In this document: in pieces, positions 10,390 through 20,559 of the stretch
How positions within the stretch are numbered: the first letter of the stretch is position 1
Layout of the letters: every line of letters starts with the position of its first letter
DNA from: Suillus spraguei
Lineage: Eukaryota; Basidiomycota; Agaricomycetes; Boletales; Suillaceae
Length of the DNA: 64,000 nt
Direction of reading: 5' to 3'
NCBI GenBank assembly: GCA_016800925.1
Contig: JABCPU010000282.1
Location: forward strand, 1-64,000
The notes under the pieces: model-generated
What the model was told of the DNA's origin: nothing
Database searches by the model: none
Seen by the model: the letters and a program-made list of their open reading frames with translations, nothing else
Made by a program: the position numbers and the translations under genes

Positions 10390-11525
10390 TCACCATCCTG
10401 TGAACTCTGAAAACAAAAGCCAAAGCCTGGTTAGTGGAAACGCGAGATCAGTATTGTACATACGCACGGCAACTTTATCACCGCCCAGTTGCTTGAGCGC
10501 TGCCTCTAAGCTCCATACACAGACCTTTGCATACAACTGAGCCCCAACCAGATAATCTCCATCCACTGATATGGCAAGAGCTAAGACTTCGCCGTCATGT
10601 AAAAGTGGGTCTCCGACTGGCTGGTTTGTTTCGAGGTCCCAGATGCGAACTGAGCAGTCCCTTGAGGCACTAAAAAGATAAGATTCATCGGGTGAAATAC
10701 AGAGGGATGTGATGGCCTGCGTATGATCCCGAAAAACGACAAGCCCCTTCCCTTCAGACGATTGCCATATTCGAATAGTGTGATCTGATGATGCGGAAAA
10801 GATGCGCGTGCCATCCTTGGACCAACACAACGATGTCACTACATTCTCATGTCCCTTGATCTCAACAAGTAGCTCGCCTTTCTTGGACCACAAGCAGATT
10901 ATCTTGTCTGCCCCACCGCTGGCGAATTTGTCACCTTGTGGAGAATATTTGACAGCACACACCCAACCATGGCTGGTATTTATCAGTGGTGCGATTTGTC
11001 GTCCAGTATCTGGGTTCCATCGACGTATGGTGCCATCGTACGATCCAGTTACTATCTCCACGGCGTCAGGAGACCAATTAAGACACATCACTGCATCATT
11101 ATGCCCCTTCCACGGATTTCCTACCATTTTGCCCTCCTTCATGTTCCAAAGCCGTACTCTGCCATCTGCGCTTCCACTGACAACCATGGTTTCATCTGGA
11201 GATACTCCTATGGCACCTACTACTCCTCCGTCACTAACCCAAGGCTGCCCTATCGGCTTTCCGTCTCTCGTCCATTGCTGAATCGAACCATTGGACGAAG
11301 AGCTCATTACGTTGCACTACTGCCCAAGCAGGCAATGTCCCATATGCACTTAGAATGCCCCTCGATGACGCGCTCCGGCGTCAGGCTCCCTGCTTGACGA
11401 TCTGGTACGGGTTTCCTCCATGACGTAGTCCGAGTATTGTGGTTAACGAAGTAGGATTGACCCGATGGTGATATGTGCCATTCACATCCGGGCACAAGAT
11501 CTCCAGGATGATCTGTGTTCGGCAA
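10390..11525 (-). CDS. WW-domain plus WD40-repeat protein (one frameshift)
   Basis: The first frame (11525-11307) gives MPNTDHPGDLVPGCEWH with a WW domain (W...SYFVNHNTRTTSW..P, residues about 14-40) and the start of WD repeat 1 (GHSKCIWDIACLG). The second frame (from 11300) continues that repeat (SSSSNGSIQQW) and five to six further WD40 blades, seen as SGSADGRVRLW, TGSYDGTIRRW, SGGADKIICLW, SASSDHTIRIW and SASRDCSVRIW. This is a beta-propeller scaffold with a proline-motif-binding module; the partner is unknown. The two frames differ by one base near ACGTAATG (11306-11313), where one extra G would restore the repeat. A GTGCGT...CAG intron near 10413-10466 and another donor at about 10372 suggest the C-terminus extends to roughly 10240. 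Either a mutation or an assembly indel. Confidence 0.8.
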
Positions 11526-14155
11526 TGAATTTCTCGCCTCTAGTCCTACTTTCTTCGCTTACCTAATCGTACTCCCGGTAAAGGTCGGTTCCATGAACCC
11601 ATGATCAGGTTGTTGTCTTGATATAACGTTTTATAGTCTAGCACCTGAAAGCGTTGCCACATAGGAGGGAGTGCTTCGTTCCCGCCTAATTCTTATTGAG
11701 CCAGCCAATGGATATTACAAAACGTCTAAGATTCACCTTCCCAAAGTGCATCTTGGCGATGCTGCGCACCATAAGACGGAAGATCCTTTGCATTTTTATG
11801 AAAAGCGACAGTTGCAGGTGAGTCTAATGGTGCTGCTATTTCTACTTCTCTTCGGTTTCCTGAGGTGACACCCTCGTGCAGCATGATGACGACTAAGAAA
11901 GTTTGAAATGGCCGGTGTTCGCTAACGTTACTGTATGGTGGACAGCTGAGTCAGTGTATAAAGTCGCTAGCGCCAGATAATTGGGAGTCGATGGAGAGAC
12001 GCTTTGATGATGCGACGATTAAGAGACCTGCTAAATATTCAAATTCACATGCTGTACTTGTAGACGCCTTGCTTACTGTATAGGGATGACGACTGCTTCT
12101 GTTCCGAAAGGGCAGCGCATCGCATACACAGCTTCATTGAACTGTCAGAAGATATCAGTTCTTAGGGCCTGGCGACAATGCACGGGGACGCAAGTTTTGG
12201 TTGGCCTAACGCCCATCGGATAACACCATAAATTTACTGTGATGTCGATCGTTTCAAATCGGCAAGTTTATGCTCCGAGACCAAGTCACAGTTCCCGCTC
12301 CTACCTGTCCAAGCTAGTGCCAGGTATAGTGTCAGCTTATAATTTATCTGGTTCGCATGACCTTCCACATTCAGAGTGTCTACGCGTGACGCATGTAGTC
12401 AATCCACTGTACACAGGACGATGCCAAGTTCCAACACTGCCCCCGCCTAGGTGGCAGACCATCAATTGTAAAACTGAACTTGCCAGTGGGCGTTTGAACT
12501 TGATACTGAGCAGGTTTAAATAACCTTTCATCCTGCATTCACCAGCTGTCCAGTTGTCATTAATAGAATGGTGAACCGATGACCATCACCGTAAAGACGT
12601 ACACTGGTCAAGCAAGCGTGCCACGCATCCATTCCATCTTAATCACTGAAACTCTGAGTCGTTGAACTTGATGCGGGAAGCGATCCAACGTCGAGGGAGA
12701 TATATTAATCTTGCAAGCACTGCAATCAGTCATGTAAAACCATTTGCTGAAACGTCATCACAACTTCCTCTGATCAACAGTAATGTACCTAGAAATTTCC
12801 CTTGTTTTACGCATATGAGGCAGGAGCTTACATATGTAATACTGGTCATGTGGAGAAATAGCACAAGCCATCGCATCACGCATACAATCTTGTCGTGTAT
12901 CTGCCAAAAAAAAATCAGCAACAGATCACAATGGAACGTCATCATCACTCACAAACGCAACCCATGAACACACTCCTCCACTTGAGCACTTGGTGTTCTT
13001 ACCTCAAACCTCGCACAACCCTTCTTTACAGCTGCCTGCAGATCCGAAACGCCGGTGTCCTGGAGAATGTGCTGGACACCAACATGTAGATATGGAATGG
13101 ATGCACGAACACCACCCTTATCTTCGACGTCACCTGATATGCCTTGAGCGACTTTGACAGTGGAGGACTGGGAGAATAGCGTATCGTGGCAACGTTGTCA
13201 TGTGGCTTGCTTGAAAGGTGTAGGACATGCTTCGCGGAACAGGCTTGCTCCATAGCCTCAAGACTACCTAGGACTTTACACGCCGGTTTCTAAATAATAA
13301 TCATAAGTTTTTTGACCAACGAGCACGATGGGTGAAAAGAAGGATCAGATAGCCAAAATAGAAATGATTTCCGCAAATCACAGGTGAAACCCGTTACTCG
13401 GAAGAACGAAGGTTATTGGTAAAGGTGTTCATCAAGGAGACGCAGATAAAACGTATATATGACGCACCTGTGATAGAAATACCACAGACGTGCCTTGGTG
13501 TTAAGGACGTCCGCAACCGTTAGAGAGAAGACTACAGGATCCGCGATGAAACCATTCCCGTGCCTTTTTACGGCTCAGTCCATAGCCGCTTGACTTTCAG
13601 GGAACTGATTATTGTGAATGGCACCAATACCACCTAGTAGCGCAAGACTAATGGCCATGTCGTTTCGGAGACGGTATCCATAGGGCTACTGGTGAATAGG
13701 ATTTTGAGAACAACATTACGAGTGATTCTAGGATCAGTAATCACATCAGAAGCAGAGAAATCGATGATTCCGGAAAGCAGGAGTCATTATAGGTGATGAA
13801 CACGGGAGTCCATAAGATCCTTTACGGAGAGACTATCCAAGCGTTGGTTGGATGCCAGATAGACAACAGCGTCTGAGGAAGAGAAGGCAGTTGCAAAAAT
13901 TTATGATTCCCGCTCTGTGTCCTGACTTAAAATGGTGCTTTGTTCACACCGTCTGGTAGGGGCCAAATATATTGGCTAAGTACACCATTAAGCCTGTGCA
14001 TATTTTTGCGATGGAATCCCTCTATTAAAATCTTACCTAGAGTTTCGAACCAAGGCTTTTAGTTCTGTATAATGATAGCTGTTACTGTAGATGCAACACT
14101 CATTTGACATTAGCAATTATGTAAGTGTTCGTGGTTGGGACGAGTGCAGCCATTA
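11526..14155. other. Gene-poor stretch
   Basis: No supported gene. Short ORFs at 12239-12523 and 12662-12967 look random. A degenerate reading on the minus strand around 13260-13000 and 13500-13450 (LNTKARLWYFYHRC) could be an old gene relic but was not recognised. Confidence 0.45.
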
Positions 14156-15670
14156 CTATGCCTCACGGTGGAATCGTCACCCCCGAAAGTCGTCAGTCAC
14201 ACTTTTGTCACAGCAGTTCACTGCTGCCGCTTTCAAATTCCGCTCGGCAACGCCTAAAAAAATTGTTACAGGTCAAAAATTATGATTGGTTGGTGTGACG
14301 TGGAGTATTGTAGGGGATGTGGTTGTAATTATAATGGCTGTATGGTGCAGGAAATGCTTCATGAGAATGAGAACTATGTGGTCCATGATGAGGCAAATGA
14401 ACTTGATGCTGGTGTGAAGTAAAATGTCCGGAAAATTGCTGAGATGCTGGTATGTTGCTGCGAGTTGGATGTACAGGAGGATTGTAAGGTATTTCATGGC
14501 GTGGATCAGGACTATTTATGTTAGAATCATTAGGATGTTCGCGAGAAGAATAATGAGAGCTATTGGCAGGTAGTGCTGGAATGGGTGGAATTTCAATGGG
14601 TGCAGCGCTGATGGTAGTTGAATTGTCAGTTGCTGATGTGGCGTTTCTCGCGCGCGTTCTGCCATTGCCAAACAGAGCTGAAAATCGTGGGTTGTTGGCC
14701 AGATGAGCATTAGGTGGGTCGGCAATGTACTCCTTGATTCTCGAAGTGAGAGTTGCAACGGTCCCCTCGCGAGAAAGCCCCAGAGCGCCAGCAATGGCGA
14801 TAAAATCATCCTTGAGTCGATAAGAAGATAAGGCATCAAAGGTTTTCGTTGTGATGTCGTGCTCGATTCGAGTAAGTCGAGCGCTGTCATCAGCCTTTTT
14901 CTTGGCTGCGCTTGGGATCTAGCCCACGTGGTTTTGACATACAAAGAGCAGGGTGCCGGCGTAGAAAGCCATAGTGCCAGTTGTGTCCTGGATAATGACC
15001 AGTGAGATCAAAAACCTGAGCACGTAACTGCTTTGGGTGAAGAGGCTTGGCCATTGATGAATTAAGGTTGCACCAGTCGAGAATGGTCTGCTCTTGTGCA
15101 GGCGTGAGGATCTGCTGACCTACATGTGCCTCGCGACGTGGTTTATGTTCCCCTGAGTACCGTTCACCCAAAGTTGTGCGAGGTATCTAGTTTGATAAAA
15201 TCATGAGAGTTATTAAAACAGTGACTCGGAGAGGGCAAAATACTAGCTTACATTATTGGCCAATGCGGCTTCTTTGATGGTCTTGTAGACCTTGGTTGTA
15301 ATCCCCTGGATGGCAGTCTGGATCCGCTGCTCATAAGTGGGATCACGCGACTCTCGTGATTTGCCTTTTGGGCGAACCATGCCTGAATGTGTCAGCTCAC
15401 TGAAAAGTCGTCACAGCCAGTCAACAGCCAGTGGTAGTATTTTTTAGAACTCCGCCACGGCAGCGCTCGGCTGGCTGTCACCAGCGTGACTTTGACGGCT
15501 TTCAATGAACTTCACCGTTTCTTAATAAAAATTGATCGTTCAACCTCGCAATGAAAGGTGCATGATAGAAACATCGACTCAAGTTCTGAATTGTGTGTAG
15601 AGGTAAGAATTGAGTGAGATATTTAGGTCGTGACGACTTTCGGGGGTGACGATTCCACCGTGAGGCATAG
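14156..15670 (-). mobile_element. TA-flanked DNA element encoding a DNA-binding protein but no DDE domain
   Basis: Inverted repeats of about 40 bp starting CTATGCCTCACGGTGG (14156 onward, and its complement ending at 15670) are each flanked by TA (14154-14155, 15671-15672). The 1515-bp interior carries one gene on the minus strand. The ends and the TA duplication fit the Tc1/mariner/pogo superfamily. The coding capacity is only a HTH/SAP protein, so mobility would have to come from elsewhere. Confidence 0.8.
14280..15380 (-). CDS. CENP-B/pogo-type HTH protein with SAP-like region
   Basis: ATG at 15380: MVRPKGKSRESRDPTYEQRI, exon 1 to 15252, an intron with GTAAGC...CTAG, exon 2 from 15186. 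Exon 2 encodes the CENP-B/Tc5-type HTH (LTPAQEQTILDWCNL; LRRHPALC..KPRGLDPKRS). A second frame then runs without a stop to TAA at 14280-14282. It reads AKKKADDSARLTRIEHD, a SAP-like helix pair (IAGALGLSREGTVATLTSRI), NPRFSALFG, and a His/Pro/Ser-rich tail (HLPHHGPHSSHSHEAF). The shift lies at about 14900. It is either a one-base slip or a 37-nt intron (GTATGT...GCGCAG, 14937-14901) whose removal is in frame but would cut the end of the HTH. No catalytic DDE residues are present. Likely nuclear and DNA-binding. Confidence 0.7.
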
Positions 15671-15981
15671 TATTCTATGTTGCAGACAGACGGCTCGAAA
15701 CGATTATCCAAATCATTCAATTTCGACTCTTCAAGGCCGTTATTCACGTGTTCTAAACATACTGGTCAGCCGAAGGACCGATCATGTCAGCCTTGCATCG
15801 CTGGCTCGTCAGCCCACCTCGTCAGCCATGCATTCGTGGCAATACAAAAGAGCTGGCCATCTGTTCTTGACCCAACATCTTCTGAATTTTGCATCATATG
15901 TTCTCCCCCCGATCTTCTATCGCCACGCTTAAAGCCTTCGTCACCATTCTTCTTCTACCCCAGTTTCACTACCCATCAACT

Positions 15982-16773
15982 ATGCGCCCCCACATCATGC
16001 ATAACCATTCTAGCTCTACCTCGATCTCCCTCTTGGCTCCATCAAACGTTCCTCTTATCGAAGAAGACATCCTATCAACTGGAAAGGCGCGCATGCCAGG
16101 CTCGAAAGCCACACCTCGCCTGCGTACATTCAAGACAAACATACCTTTGCTCCCTAAACCTCACTACAGGTGTCCCAAAGCGCCTAGACCCGACGTCTAC
16201 GTCTTCCTCCCTCCTCCACCATATAGCGAGTCTACATCATTCCTCGCCGTTCCAAACAACACACCTACGACTTCACCACCCCTCCCTCCACTCAGTAGCA
16301 GTAGCAGCTCGAACGACTCCGTTACGCTCAGCACGCCCAACGTCTTTTCTGGTGGTCGATCAGGACTAGTGGGTCTCGGTTTCGAAGGTCTACAGAAAGG
16401 GAGAGGCGGGGCGTTCGATGGGCTAGGAAGGTTCAGCGATGGGTTTAGGTTATCCGAACCCTCGTCTGATGAAGAGAACTCCAACCAAGTTCGGTCGAAA
16501 GCAGTTATACGGCCCAAGAAGAGACATGATGTGTTTTTCGTGTGTCCGCACCACTCTAGGTCGCTATCGCCTGTGTCATTCTTAGCTCGGGCGCTTCCCA
16601 ACACTGCGATGATGCAATTCCGGATTCATCGTCGGAATGATAGCGGATCACCTACGCCTCATATGAAGAATGATCCCAGTAGGAGCACGGTGTCGACTGA
16701 GTTGAAGCGAGCTGCTGGAATTGAGCGTCGGGCATCTTTGAGTCGGTGTGGTAGTATGGTTGGATGGCGGTAG
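15982..16773 (+). CDS. Hypothetical Ser/Pro-rich protein
   Basis: An open frame of about 263 codons, taken from the ATG at 15982 (MRPHIMHNHSSSTS); the frame is open back to 15889. Features: a PPPPYSES motif near residue 80, a poly-Ser run, a Gly-rich stretch (GLVGLGFEGLQKGRGG), then RPKKRHDVFFVCPHHSRS near the C-terminal third. Composition and codon use look host-like rather than transposon-like. No family recognised. Confidence 0.6.
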   Translation: MRPHIMHNHSSSTSISLLAPSNVPLIEEDILSTGKARMPGSKATPRLRTFKTNIPLLPKPHYRCPKAPRPDVYVFLPPPPYSESTSFLAVPNNTPTTSPPLPPLSSSSSSNDSVTLSTPNVFSGGRSGLVGLGFEGLQKGRGGAFDGLGRFSDGFRLSEPSSDEENSNQVRSKAVIRPKKRHDVFFVCPHHSRSLSPVSFLARALPNTAMMQFRIHRRNDSGSPTPHMKNDPSRSTVSTELKRAAGIERRASLSRCGSMVGWR

Positions 16774-17094
16774 TCGTAAATATGGACAAATAAGTCTGTT
16801 TTGGTTGTCAAGGAGACGAATGAATCGATGCAACGGTGATTGACATCTGTCCTAGAGGTGCTCTTTCAAAAAGTCATTTTGACTTTCTATCTTTCTTTTT
16901 GTATTTTTCCCTTTCTTTCGAGCAGGCATATAGTCATTCTGCAGACAAAGCCGGTCCTTTGTCTGAAAGGAAAGGACAAACAAAGTTGACGAGTACTTAT
17001 ATACTGCCACGACTAAACCACGACTGTCCAGATGACTAGTACGCAAAAAGGTGTGTTTCAAGGTCGTTATTGAGGTCGACAACTACAGCGTTAA

Positions 17095-18404
17095 ATGATT
17101 GTTTTAGACCAACCTGCTCTACGTTCTTCACCGCCATTTCCATCACCAGGTTCTTCATTTCTACCACCTCCAACACCTGGACCACATGAATTCGCTCGTC
17201 CAGGCAATAGGAAACCGTCAAAGAAAGATCTGGCAGACGTTACTGCCGCTGCCAATGGTCTCAACAGCGGTCAGGCCACACCAAACGGCGCGGTAAGTCC
17301 CCAACGAGCGTCTCTGGCTTTCTTCCGCTCCTTCCTTCCACGCTTTATCGTTTCCATGCTGAACGTTCCTCGTTCTCTCTTCCACCTACTATCCCTCCAG
17401 GAATCAACTCCAACAAAAGAATCTCCAAGTACATCTTTTCTAGATCCTCCTCATCGACTGCTCGACTCCCACGATACAGAAAGCCACAGCCACCGCCTTA
17501 GCACTCAATCAGTCACTTCTCTTACATCCTCCCGTCCCGCACCACCCTCACCAGCAATCTCCCGTCGTGCATCAGGTCTATCCCGCAATTCCTCAAAATC
17601 TCGCTCTCGTCCGGTCTCAGACGCCAATTCTCGCTCACAACGCCCCATATCCGGCACACTCTCCCCTAGCGCAGTTCTCTCTCGGACACCCAGTGGACGT
17701 CGTACCAAAGATGTCCTTGGGATGTCAGCAGTAACAGAGAGTAAAGGGAAAGAACCAGAAACAGCACCTACCGCGACTGAAGTCCTTATTAAAATCCGCG
17801 ACTATGCGTTTGTGCCTTCAGACCCGCGGTTCTCAGGTGAAGGGCCGAATGTACCCCGCCAAAATCGTCCAAAGTCCTTGCCCGCCGTTTACGCGGGTCG
17901 TCCTCGTCGATGTCCTCTTTGACTTCCACGTCGTCGACAGAAGAGGAAGATGAGCAGTGGGAGGATGAGAACGATAATAGTGGTTGGGGAGGCTTCAAGT
18001 GGGGGTTTCAGAAATTACAGTCTGGTTGGGGCCTTGGCTCGGGTTCCTCCTCTTCCGAGGACTTTCCTTCAAGAACTGATTTTGCCCGTAACTTTGGAGA
18101 CGGCAGTGGGGATGATGAGAGTGAAGTGTATGAGGAGCCAGATGAATTCCCTGAGAATCAAGACGATGATGAGGAGATGGAGGGAGAGCCCATGTTACAC
18201 CCTGGCCTTTACCGTGCACTGTATTCCTTTGAGCCAGAAGGAACCGCGGAGATGAAGCTTGATGAAGACCAGATAGTCCGTGTCGTCGGACGGGGCGGTG
18301 GAGTTGGATGGGCCGTAGTTGTGAAAGAGGACACTAGTTCGCATGCCCTTGTACCGGAGAGTTATCTAGAAGTCGTCAGACTTGATGGGGACGATCGAGA
18401 CTGA
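17095..18404 (+). CDS. SH3-domain protein (possibly NBP2-like), one frameshift
   Basis: Exon 1 is 17095-17292, intron 17293-17400 (GTAAGT...CTCCAG, 108 nt), then exon 2. The N-terminal half is Ser/Pro-rich and disordered (SSRPAPPSPAISRRASG). A conserved helix TATEVLIKIRDYAFVPSDPRF precedes a one-base frame change near 17874 (after NRPK). The second frame runs GSSSSMSSLTSTSSTEEEDE, an acidic region, and a C-terminal SH3 domain (GLYRALYSFEPEGTAEMKLDEDQ, GWAVVV, ALVPESYLEVV). SH3 domains bind PxxP ligands, typically in signalling or polarity adaptors. An intron at 17837-17874 would also repair the frame but would remove a plausible conserved stretch. Confidence 0.75.
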
Positions 18405-18594
18405 GAGTCCGTGCAGGCGCGGGCCATGTGGTTTGTATATTTCATCCATTCCAGCTCTTGCGATCACTTTCTTACGCTTTCTATTTCTCTTGTATGTGGA
18501 ACCTTGTCATTTATCTGCTGCATTCTCTTGTCTGCATCACATTTCCCGGTATCTCTGATAATAATAATCAAATCCATGTATATCCTGCCTACCA

Positions 18595-19431
18595 TCAGTC
18601 GACGCGACAGATGATTTCACCGTTTAGGATGGCGAACCAGCCATCCACTGAGTTACCCCATTCCGTCCATGCATCTGCAATTCTATTCAGCTTCTCCTCG
18701 TCCGCGAACCCACTCTTGAGCGCTGTCGTCTTGAAATTCGACGAAAGCGTTCGATCAGCCCACATCTTACTCCACCACTCCCGTTCTTCAGGGGTACTAA
18801 AACACCACGTCCCCGCCGAAGTCGTGATCTTGCCTCTTGCGAAACCCGCCCCCAACGCCCAACTCACCAACCTCCTACCTGCATTAGGCTCTCCCCCATT
18901 AGCACGCGCCACAAGCTGATACGTATCTACCCACTCTGTCATCCCTCCAGAAGCAGGAAACCAAGTCATCGCAGCAAAATCCGTCTCTCTAACAGCAACG
19001 ATTCCCCCAGGCTTCGTCACAGCCCTCATGTGCATCAAAGCCTCCGATACCCTCTCCCGATCGATATGTTGTAACACTTGATGCACATGCACGATATCAA
19101 ATGTTCGACTTTTGAATATCTCCTCCAGTTCAAAGATATCTCCGATTTTGAACTCTACATTCGTGATCCCTCGCGATGCGGCTTTTTCACGAGCTTGAGC
19201 GAGGACATCTCCGGGGGATGGCTCGATGCCTGTGATGCGTCCTGTGGGCCCGACGAGGGTGGCAAAATCGAGGGTGATGGTGCCCGGCCCGCAGCCTATG
19301 TCGAGGATGTGCATGTTTGGCATGATATGTGGGAGGAGGTAGGATGCGGAGTTTTGGGCGGTGCGCCAGCTGTGGGAGCGTAGGACGGATTCATGGTGCC
19401 CGTGCGTGTAAATTACGGTAGTTTCTGGCAT
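18595..19431 (-). CDS. Class I SAM-dependent methyltransferase, intact
   Basis: A single 278-codon exon. Motif I ILDIGCGPGTITLDFA (residues about 42-57) binds S-adenosylmethionine. GIEPSPGDV provides the acidic motif II, EFKIGDIFEL motif III, FDIVHVHQVLQHI motif IV, and VTKPGGIVAVRETD the following strand. The C-terminal half (EREWWSKMWADRTL; RIADAWTEWGNSVDGWF) is typical of fungal UbiE/UMTA-like methyltransferases acting on small molecules; the substrate is unknown. The gene is free of frame damage. A CpG-eroded copy of its 3' end lies at 28165-28320. Confidence 0.85.
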   Translation of the reverse strand: MPETTVIYTHGHHESVLRSHSWRTAQNSASYLLPHIMPNMHILDIGCGPGTITLDFATLVGPTGRITGIEPSPGDVLAQAREKAASRGITNVEFKIGDIFELEEIFKSRTFDIVHVHQVLQHIDRERVSEALMHMRAVTKPGGIVAVRETDFAAMTWFPASGGMTEWVDTYQLVARANGGEPNAGRRLVSWALGAGFARGKITTSAGTWCFSTPEEREWWSKMWADRTLSSNFKTTALKSGFADEEKLNRIADAWTEWGNSVDGWFAILNGEIICRVD

Positions 19432-19639
19432 CGCTGATCTTGGTGAGGGGAATCAGTCTGAGTCGGACGGTAATTGGTCGTACGCTAGTATATCTTATCA
19501 GAAGACGCTCAGTTCGGACTCGGTCGTAGACAGGGGTTGTGTATGTCTGTTTGTGCGAATACTCAGTAGGGTGTCGTCTCTCAATTACAAGTTCTTGGAC
19601 AGAGGGAAGACGCTATTAGCTACAGTGTGATCTACGAAG

Positions 19640-20559
19640 CCCCGAGTCCGATTCTGAACCTCGAGCGTATAAATATACTAAACTGAAGAAAATCGATGCT
19701 CAGCAGTCTTCAGTTCCTATATAACAAGGAAGGAAAGTGTCGCTCAGTCGCTCCAGGTTCCAGTCAAGGTTACTACACCCATAATAAAGCGATATCTTTG
19801 TTCTGTTTGGTCTGCGCTCCGGAGCCCCGTATGAATAATATCAGGATATTAGTATGTCCGACCTTATTCATGCGGGCACCATGCAGTTGTCACGGTCATG
19901 AGCATCTGAGAATAGTTATTCATCACGCAGGGGTACGATGTCTTAGATGATCCCGCTAGATCGAATTGACTCACCATCACGACAGGCGAGACTCGAAGCT
20001 TGATGCCATGATGGCATCGTGATAGGGATGTTGATGATCTTTAGATTTGACTATGTTGCCCCAATTTACAGTTGGTTCTGTGCTGAAGGACGGAACAAAA
20101 TAGTGGTTATGCTCGATGGAGAAAGAAAATCACAACGGGGGATGGTGGTAGACTCCGACGCCTGTCAGATGCGTGATAGCCGGATGGAGTCTGACGAAAT
20201 TCGGAGAGGTCTGGACCATATCACAACTGGTATTGTGCGTCGAATAAGCGACAGAACTCTGGATCATGCTCGATGGAGTAAGAATCAGAAGGAACGAAGG
20301 TGGGCGCTTGTAGGCGACATCGAAAAGAGTTGATGTTGATGACAACAGTTGCAACGTTGAGTTTCAAACCGCTGTGGTGCAAAATTGTGGCTCATACTTA
20401 CTATCTCCACCTATCAAAATATTTCTGGGCGGCATCGATTGTGGCCTTGAAATGTATAAACAATAGTATTGTTCTAGTTTACATAAAAGCAAGCCTCCAT
20501 CTGCAGTTCTTGTCATTTCAGTTCACCTTTCTGTCCCAGTAGCTGACTTGATCATCATC
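19640..20559 (+). repeat. Upstream module of FunK1-b
   Basis: Matches 23530-24974 upstream of FunK1-c, except that about 510 bp present there (23850-24370) are missing here between CCCGCTAG and ATCGAAT. It contains two direct copies of ATGCTCGATGGAGWAAGAA (about 20109 and 20268) and CCTATATAAC near 19716. Confidence 0.8.

Noticed and set aside
15677..16369. 230-codon ORF overlapping the hypothetical gene
   Set aside because: Ser/His-rich shadow frame of 15982-16773 and low-complexity flank.
17837..17874. 38-nt intron that would fix the SH3 gene frame
   Set aside because: It is very short and would remove a plausible conserved GEGPNVPRQNRP stretch; a one-base indel is simpler.
20130..20354. 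Small ORFs repeated upstream of FunK1-b and -c
   Set aside because: They recur only because the whole upstream module is duplicated; codons are not preserved beyond general identity.
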